A stretch of 64,000 nucleotides of DNA. It comes from Sisyra terminalis (lineage: Eukaryota; Arthropoda; Insecta; Neuroptera; Sisyridae). The stretch is taken from contig OY292274.1 in NCBI GenBank assembly GCA_958496175.1, forward strand, positions 62,196,630 to 62,260,629. The letters run 5' to 3'. Positions within the stretch are counted from its first letter, which is position 1. Each line of letters starts with the position of its first letter. The notes under the pieces were generated by a model. That model saw only the letters and a list, made by a program, of their open reading frames with translations, did no database searches and was not told where the DNA came from. The translations under genes and the position numbers were made by a program. Of the stretch, positions 57,633 to 64,000 are shown piece by piece.

Positions 57633-58138
57633 CTATAATATAGACTTTTTAACAATCATAAGAAGTTTAAATTATTTAAGACATGTTTATTTTTACTTTT
57701 ACCAAGAAAAAAAATGAATTAAGACGGTTTGAGTTTAAAAAAACAACTTTTGTATCTTTTTGTGTGACTGGTGGGACATGTAATTATCTTATATTCAAAC
57801 ACGAAATATTCAAAAACTAACGTATCTTTTCAATTAAACAAATCGTTGTCCTTTTGTTTATAATGTTATTGGTCTTCTGAATATAATGATAAATTTGCTG
57901 AAATTAATAAGATGGTTAAAACCAATATTGCTAACAGGAACATTTCCCATGGATACATGTACTAACTTGTACTTGAATTTTAGCCAAACCAAAAAATCGA
58001 TTTTTTATCGTTTTAGAAAAAATTCTTTTGATATTAGTAAAATTTATAGTTTCTATTATAAGTAAGGGCTAAATTTAAAATAATAAGAGGAATTATAAAT
58101 TCAAAGTCATTTTCCTATTTTTCATGGAATGCCCCATT

Positions 58139-59880
58139 GAGGACAATGAGGGAATGTAAAACATAAAATTAAGGACTCTATAGTAATATATTAAAAAAAA
58201 AAATATTTTTTTTTTGGTAATTTATTTTACGAACCTTCAAACTTGAAAAATTACAGATTATTTTAAACGAAGATAAATGGTTAATCCTTTCCACCTACAC
58301 GATTCTATAAAAATTTTCCCACTTGATAATTTTCGTAAAATAATGGATGTTTCATTTCCCATTCTTTTTGTGTGTCGTTTATATTTATTTATTTTTGTGT
58401 TGAATTTTTAAAGCAAAAAAAAAAAAACAACAACAGTGGATTATTTCCAATAAGTCATAAATTGATTTCAAAGCTTAAAATGTTTACTACAATTTAAATC
58501 ATATGGTGTGTTTAACCTATTTTTATTAATCGACATTTCTTTTTTCATCCTTGTGTTTTCAATAATTAAATTCCTGTTGTACTTAAATACTTTGATTTGG
58601 GAACATAAAGCTCGCCTAGTGCTTTTCTCTTGTGCAACAGGAAATTAGAGTTTTCACTTCAGAAAGTTTTCATCGATTTTGCAATTCAAAGAATGTGCGT
58701 TTTCTTTTATTTTTTTCTTTCCTACTATGGTTTTTTTGTTATTAAATGAATAGCAAAAGCTTTTATGCGCAAATAATTAACTTAAATGTAGGAAAGTGGA
58801 CAGCGAAACTTTTTTTCGTTCTTAGTTTTGTATTTAGATGAAAAGGTTCTTTGTAAAGTTTTGCAAAGATTTTTCGCATTGTTTTATGTCCAATTTAGCC
58901 TTTAGGAAGTAAAGTTTCAGTTTTAAGAAGGATTATTATTGCTTAATCAACCACTGTTTTAAAGTACTTTATCTTTTTAATGATTTCTAGTTGAGTAAAA
59001 AATAATATAATATTTCATATAATTATGAAGAAAATATTTAATTTTACTTGTTGAAAATTCTAAAAGAGGGCGTCACGATAATTTTCAATATTCAAATTGG
59101 TTTTTTCACAGCATCCTACAGTGTTAGTTCTTTGGTAAATGATCTTTGGGACTACTCCTTAATCATTTATTTCCCTGATTTCTGGTAAATTATTACTTTA
59201 CCATCAATCATTATTTGCATTTTTTTTAATTAATCTTCAAACCAAACATCTTCCTGAAGTTGGTACGTCTGTCATTATTTCTTGTAACTCTTTTTAGTTC
59301 TCTAGTAACTTAGTAACTTAGTAACTCTTCTTATTTCTCCTAAATAGCTGAAGCTTCTAAACATTTATTACTACAATTTTAGTTTTCGAAACTGAGTTTA
59401 CTCATAAAATATGTTATTAAAAATTAATTCCCTGCGAAGATTATATTTTTGTTAAAACATTTTCCAAGCTCGTACTTTGCATTAAAATAATGATATTGTA
59501 ACAAGAGAAAGTTTTTTTTCTTAGATGAAATTTAACATTGACAATGAATGAAGGTTGAAAAAATGTTTTCTCACAAAAAATGTGCAGACGAAAGAAAATG
59601 AGGTAAAACTTTTAAATAAGCTAATTTCGGTTATTTTATGAGCTCAATAATTAATACATTGTTCTTAACTGTATAAAACGAATAAGTAAATTTAACAATT
59701 ACGAATTCAACTGATTTATTTTCAAAATCACATTATTGTCTTAATTAAACGATGATACATTATTGCAAAGTTGCATCTAAAGAAAAAAGGATTTATGTTC
59801 AAGTTTCAACTCCGTACTGATGCCTAAAAATATTTTTACTCAGGACTAAATTTTCTTCTGTCTTTCTTATGAGGGTTGTT
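58139..59880. other. AT-rich DNA, nothing recognised
   Basis: No gene or repeat was identified. Confidence 0.45.
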
Positions 59881-60110
59881 GCCTGTTTGGCCCAGATTAT
59901 AATGCTTCTTGGAATAATAATGAATAATTGTTTCTCCATCGTTGTGGAGGTCTACCAAGTGGTCTTTTAACATCAGGTCGTTGGATATTAGCCTATTTTA
60001 CTATATGATCTGGACTCATTTTATTTACATAGTCTTTACAAAATTTTCGTCTTAATTTTATCCATCGTATAACATGCAGAATATGTAATTCTTTTATGAT
60101 GGAGCTTTTA
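59881..60110 (-). pseudogene. LINE ORF2 C-terminal remnant
   Basis: The minus strand reads LHILHVIRWIKLRRK, then DVKRPLGRPPQRWRNNYSLL, with stops between and after. The phrase KR..GRP..RW matches the end of ORF2 in RTE/CR1-like LINEs (GHV.RM...R, then GRP.KRW.DD). Only these two landmarks survive. Confidence 0.45.
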
Positions 60111-60119
60111 CGATCAACG

Positions 60120-60398
60120 AAAACTTTGATGATTCACCGTGAATCATCACAAAGCAGTTACGGAGTGATCCAAACTACTTGATGACCACTGATGAAGCTT
60201 GCTTGGCAATCGAAACACGTATCTGGAGAATACGTCACGAATATTTTTGTTTGAACTTCTGTTCAAATTTATGTTGGTGGTATGAATTTTCATATATTAT
60301 TATATTAAATTATACTACGTAAATTGGACTGCAATATATTTTATATATTGTATACACAGTATAACTGTTCAAAGTCAGTTAAAAAATCTTATTTTGAT
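60120..60398. mobile_element. Penelope-like fragment with tail
   Basis: It carries GTGATCCAAACTACTTGATG, the hammerhead-like core, GTTTGAACTTCTGTTCAAAT, TTGGTGGTATGA, then ATTGTATACACAGTATAACT and the tail complement GTTCAAAGTCAG ... CTTATTTTGAT. It matches one terminal repeat plus tail of the elements at 2211-4664 and 22635-23006. Confidence 0.65.
60189..60236 (+). ncRNA. Hammerhead-ribozyme-like core
   Basis: CTGATGA (60189-60195), hairpin TTGC/GCAA, CGAAAC (60211-60216), hairpin ACGTAT/ATACGT, GTC (60234-60236). Stem I pairing is not evident. Confidence 0.35.
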
Positions 60399-63300
60399 AT
60401 CTTGGTTCATGATTTATGAATAGGTGTTTTTTTCGTCCCTTCCTTCTTCAATGCCAAAACTATTCTACTGTTTGTTTTAGTAAATATTCGTTTACCAAAC
60501 AAAGTTAAAGTAGCCAAATCTTCAGGAAGATATCAAAAGTGATCCAATATCTTTTTATGGGGACCTTGGTAAAAACTTGATTATATTTTCGGAACTACTC
60601 CAAGTCTTTCATAATTTGGAAATCATTTGCAGGTGCCACGTAATACACTGGCGCTATGGAATAATATCTTGCGTAAATTTGTACGACAAATATGCAAATA
60701 TTTATAATGGCTTCAGCTTCTTTAATTGCATTACTAAGTTGACCATCCAATGTGCATGATACATATCACTAGGAGTTTTGAATGAGAGATATCGTTTTCA
60801 GGGATTCTTCCTTAAAATATAATAAACTGATGAAACAGTTTCTTTTGATGGTCAGAAGATTGAAATTTTGGTAATAAATTCTGTGCAAAAGTTAAATCAA
60901 TTTAAATCTGTGGCCATAGTTTGAAAGCAACTCCAAGTAGACGGTTCGAATTCTGTAGTTTTTACTCTTTGAGAATAATTTTCGCACAATAATTGCAAAA
61001 GGGATCGCTTAATAGTTCAATACCAAGTAAAATGACAGCCCAAGTACGATTTCATCATCCAATAAGTGCAATTCATGGGTAGAAATCCGTTTTCATGGAT
61101 TTAGCAAGTTGCTTTCCCATGTCTATTTCTTGGCGGTGTATAAAAGAAAAGCTATAATTTTAAAGTGACATATTATAATTCAAACTTATCAGTGTCGAAT
61201 CCAAATCAACGGTTGCTTTTTGGTCACTCAGCTTAGCTACATAAAGAATTATTGCTAAATTAGATTAAGAATTTAAAATTACTTTTTGGCCTCGAAGATG
61301 GTTCTTTCCAAGGAGAATTACAACGATTTTAGGTCATCTCAACATCATTTCTATCATTTGAACTAGAAAGTAGCTGAAGATGTAAAGTGGCTGAAGATGA
61401 TAATTAATTGCTAGTTAGTCCATTTAATAAAATTTTCCTTATTCTTTCATTTTCTTCAATTAAGCTGCTATTTTTTCTCATGTCAATCAAATTTTCTCGC
61501 CTAGGTACTGCGTATCGATGCTATCAACTCGTTACAATGAACCATTTTTTTATAATTCAAAAGAAATTGCTTATTTTCGTCAATGGTCATTATATTTAAA
61601 ACATTAGAGTGAGTAATATCAAAGAAAAATTTACCTAAATTATTAAAATTAAAAACCTTTACTTTAATTATTAAAAGTAAACCATTTTCAACATTTCAAT
61701 AAGCATGTTATTGCTAATAATTTTCAAGAAAGTCTTTAATGATCTTTACATGTAAATAAAAAAAGCCGAAATTAAAACCTAATACATATTTAAGTTGATA
61801 ATGGTTTTATAATTTGCGAGTTAGAACTATTCTATTCCCTAAAAAGCGGTTTTTACTGTAACTTTGCTATATTTTAGAGATTTTATTTTATTGGTAATAT
61901 TCTGATTTAGGATCTAAGAAAGTAGTTCATCTGAAATTATTAAGATCTTTTCTTGAGCCCTTAATATAACCAATGCACGAATGAAATTGAAACTTTGAAA
62001 TTAAAATAAGTTTTTAATAAATTATATGATTGATTACCATAAAACTCGTATGTATACAAATAGCGGATGAAATATGCAATATAGAAAAATGTGCAATTTA
62101 TTATACAAAAAACTGAAGGGAAATTGGATAAAAAATATTTATAGCGAGAGCAGAGTTAATATCTTTTCGTTGAATTCTTTTAGCGAACCAATAAAAATAT
62201 GTCAATAGAAAATATATTAAACCTCATACTTGTTCAACCATTAAAATACCTATACTATTTAAACGTCAAATTTATGGCAAGGAAAATCTCTTTTAAACGA
62301 TATCAGTTTACATAATTTAATATCTTGCAAGCGGAAAAAAATAAGAACAAACTTTTACTCTAATACTTCAGCATTAACATATTTAAGACAAAATTACGAA
62401 AAATGATTTCACACCAAATGAAAACTCTAAGGATAAAAAGGAAAACATCTTATGTCAATATAAATAAGGTAAAACTTCTGATAACTTTAATACTATCTTT
62501 CGTTTATTTCTTACTCAGTTCTGTAAGCCAAAGAAATGAAAAAAATTATTATAGAAATTAGTCACTCGTAAATTCCAATGTTAAAGTTTGGCTTGAAAAA
62601 GAGCACTATAACAAAGCTTAAATAAATTCTTATAAATTCTAATAAATTCTTTTGGAAAAGAAGCTTAAATAAATAAGGTACGGAAAAGTTCGTTTTTAAT
62701 ATAAGAAAAACAACATTCCAGGCATATATATATTTTTGAATTTTCCTCGGAAAAATTCCGTATCTCATGAGACATGCATAATTTACTGGTTATATACCTA
62801 CAATTTAAAGGAAATATCTCTAGCTAAATCTAGTTACGGAAAAAACATCGTTAGAGATTGTCATCGGAATCATACGGGGAGAATCCTAATACGAATTTAG
62901 TTTTCCATTAAAGATTTTCCCAAAGTTCAAAGAAAGTTTAAAAACTGTTTGCCAATCAAAAAATGAAATTCTTAAACGAAAGAAGCCAAAGATAATGTTC
63001 AAATCTCCGGTCTACATTTATCATTGAATTGATAAATTCGTTTTATCTACGTATATTCTCTAGAAAAGAAAAACTTATTATTTTCTTTTCAGAAATTAAT
63101 TTATGTACATATTTTATTGTCTGATATTTCCTGACTTTCCATTTATAATAAAAAAAAAAACAATTTTACAGTCTATGTTGAATGGTTGATGATAAAAGAA
63201 TTTTTGGTATTTTTTTTTATAAATAAATATATTAAATTATTCAAAAACAGAAAATTTTAATTTCAGTTTACCCTCTATTTCAAAAAGTTGACACTGTGTT

Positions 63301-63430
63301 ATTAAAAAAAATATGAATTTGCTTAAGGTACATAGAAATAAACCTTTATGAAAATATGGAAATCAAATTAAATTGTCATAATATATAACGGGTCTACACA
63401 TTAAAGGAATGGAAATTACAAGTCATCTCT
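60399..63430. other. AT-rich DNA, nothing recognised
   Basis: About 3 kb without recognisable gene, RNA or transposon ends. The receptor's missing 5' exons were looked for here and not found. Confidence 0.45.
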
Positions 63431-64000
63431 TAAGGGTGGATTACCGTCAGAACGTAAAAAAAATGACTTTCTTAAAACTGCTGCCATTTTTTTTTTGTTA
63501 AAGATATTAAAAAACGGTCTTTGGCATGTAAAATTTGAAGTTTTGAACTATTTTTTTTTATTTGCCCCGATATTTCCCTCCCCCCTCCCCCTTTAACAGC
63601 GCTTTGAAAAAGGGTCCTCAAAAATGAGGAGGCAAACGGGAGACAAGTTTTCTCGGAAACCGAAAGTCGAATCATGATTTTTCAAAAAATGTAGGTTTTG
63701 ATAATGCGTCTTCTTGGTACTGAATCTCGAAAATCCGAAAAAAGTTGAAAATTCACAAAATGGCGCGACTTTGAAAAAAACAACCTTTTTTTGGACCTTT
63801 CCCCCTCTCCCACTTTGAGGGGGGGAGGTTTGGCCAATTTCAGAAGTTCAGTACCAAGAAGACGTGTTGAACTATAACACTCTCCAGTTTCAAGTCAATC
63901 CGTCGGATAGTTTCTGAGAAATCTTGTCTCCCAGTTTTAAAAAGTTGATTTCGAGAAAAACGCATTTAAAGTTTTTTTAAGATATTTTTTTATGTTATTA
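63431..64000. mobile_element. Foldback element 6, cut by window edge
   Basis: The left arm begins near TAAGGGTGGATTACCG (63431). The centre of symmetry is near 63785: CGTCTTCTTGGTAC (63707-63720) pairs with GTACCAAGAAGACG (63851-63864), and GGGAGACAAGTTTTCTC (63640) with GAGAAATCTTGTCTCCC (63917). The right arm runs off the window. It has unusual C-rich and G-rich patches (CCCTCCCCCCTCCCCC-like at 63570-63590, GAGGGGGGGAGG at 63815). Confidence 0.78.

Larger units (their letters stand above)
55533..58138. mobile_element. TIR transposon with dispersed 16-bp motif, unclassified DDE type
   Basis: The ends TGGGGCATTCCATGG (55533) and the complement CATGGAATGCCCCA (to about 58136) are inverted repeats. 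The motif TGTGACTGGTGGGACA or a close variant occurs near 55545, 55722, 55910 and 57763 on the plus strand and near 56570 on the minus strand. The density suggests transposase-binding subterminal repeats. One coding remnant (56139-56591) is present, and foldback 5 is inserted at 56621-57632. No target duplication could be fixed. Confidence 0.65.

Noticed and set aside
54593..64000. TM1-TM2 exon of the receptor
   Set aside because: Searched by eye on the minus strand for the expected NLAISDLLL-type segment ending at phase 1 with a good donor; none found. A translated search beyond 64000 would decide.
1..64000. CRISPR array, operons or bacterial-type genes
   Set aside because: No regularly spaced repeats with unique spacers, no clustered intact reading frames; splice sites and transposon types are those of an animal nuclear genome.

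Overview
The window looks like AT-rich nuclear DNA from an insect. Evidence is a multi-exon gene with GT-AG introns, encoding an insect-type sulfakinin/cholecystokinin-like receptor, embedded in a dense, layered transposon landscape (hAT, mariner, pogo, Helitron, non-LTR LINEs, Penelope-like pieces, foldback elements). The order of insect cannot be fixed from sequence alone. The long intron and repeat load suggest a large genome.

The only host gene I can support runs on the minus strand across most of the window. Seven coding exons are visible, in transcript order: 54392-54592 (TM3-TM4), 12484-12669 (ECL2-TM5), 5392-5612 and 4716-4955 (third intracellular loop), 1944-2191 (TM6-TM7, NPxxY), 1728-1882 and 1629-1663 (C-terminal tail). 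All intron phases agree, giving about 428 uninterrupted codons. The exon(s) for the N-terminus, TM1 and TM2 were not found and should lie beyond 64000. The first visible intron is 41.7 kb; the last two are 61 and 64 nt. The intron at 2192-4715 would be about 58 nt without the transposon inside it.

Almost everything else is mobile DNA inside these introns. From left to right: a 435-bp tandem duplication (76-935); a Penelope-like element holding Helitrons (2211-4664); nested pogo-type elements with PHD-like finger remnants (5736-7688); a hAT copy beside a mariner that was split by an RNase H-bearing LINE (9417-11362); a hammerhead-like palindrome (13461-13792); a decayed LINE (14274-14834); foldback 1 with a LINE in its hairpin (17675-19407); hAT copies (20791, 26311, 33227, 53028); a Penelope-like palindrome (22635-23006); a BED-finger element (24363-25556); foldback 2 (29632-30583); two inverted 1.63-kb Helitrons (36149-37777 and 51035-52662); a third Helitron and a RepHel helicase remnant split by foldback 3 (39601-43556); foldback 4 (46134-46931); a LINE (48585-49320). 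Upstream of the TM3-TM4 exon lie a large TIR element holding foldback 5 (55533-58138), a LINE remnant, a Penelope-like fragment and half of foldback 6 (63431 to the edge).

The most noteworthy patterns are six long-arm foldback elements, several sharing two internal motifs and 8-9 bp target duplications; five hAT miniatures, four of which keep a coding segment for only the transposase dimerisation domain; hammerhead-ribozyme-like cores in three unrelated repeat families; and an insertion that enlarged a 58-nt receptor intron about 40-fold while leaving both splice sites intact.
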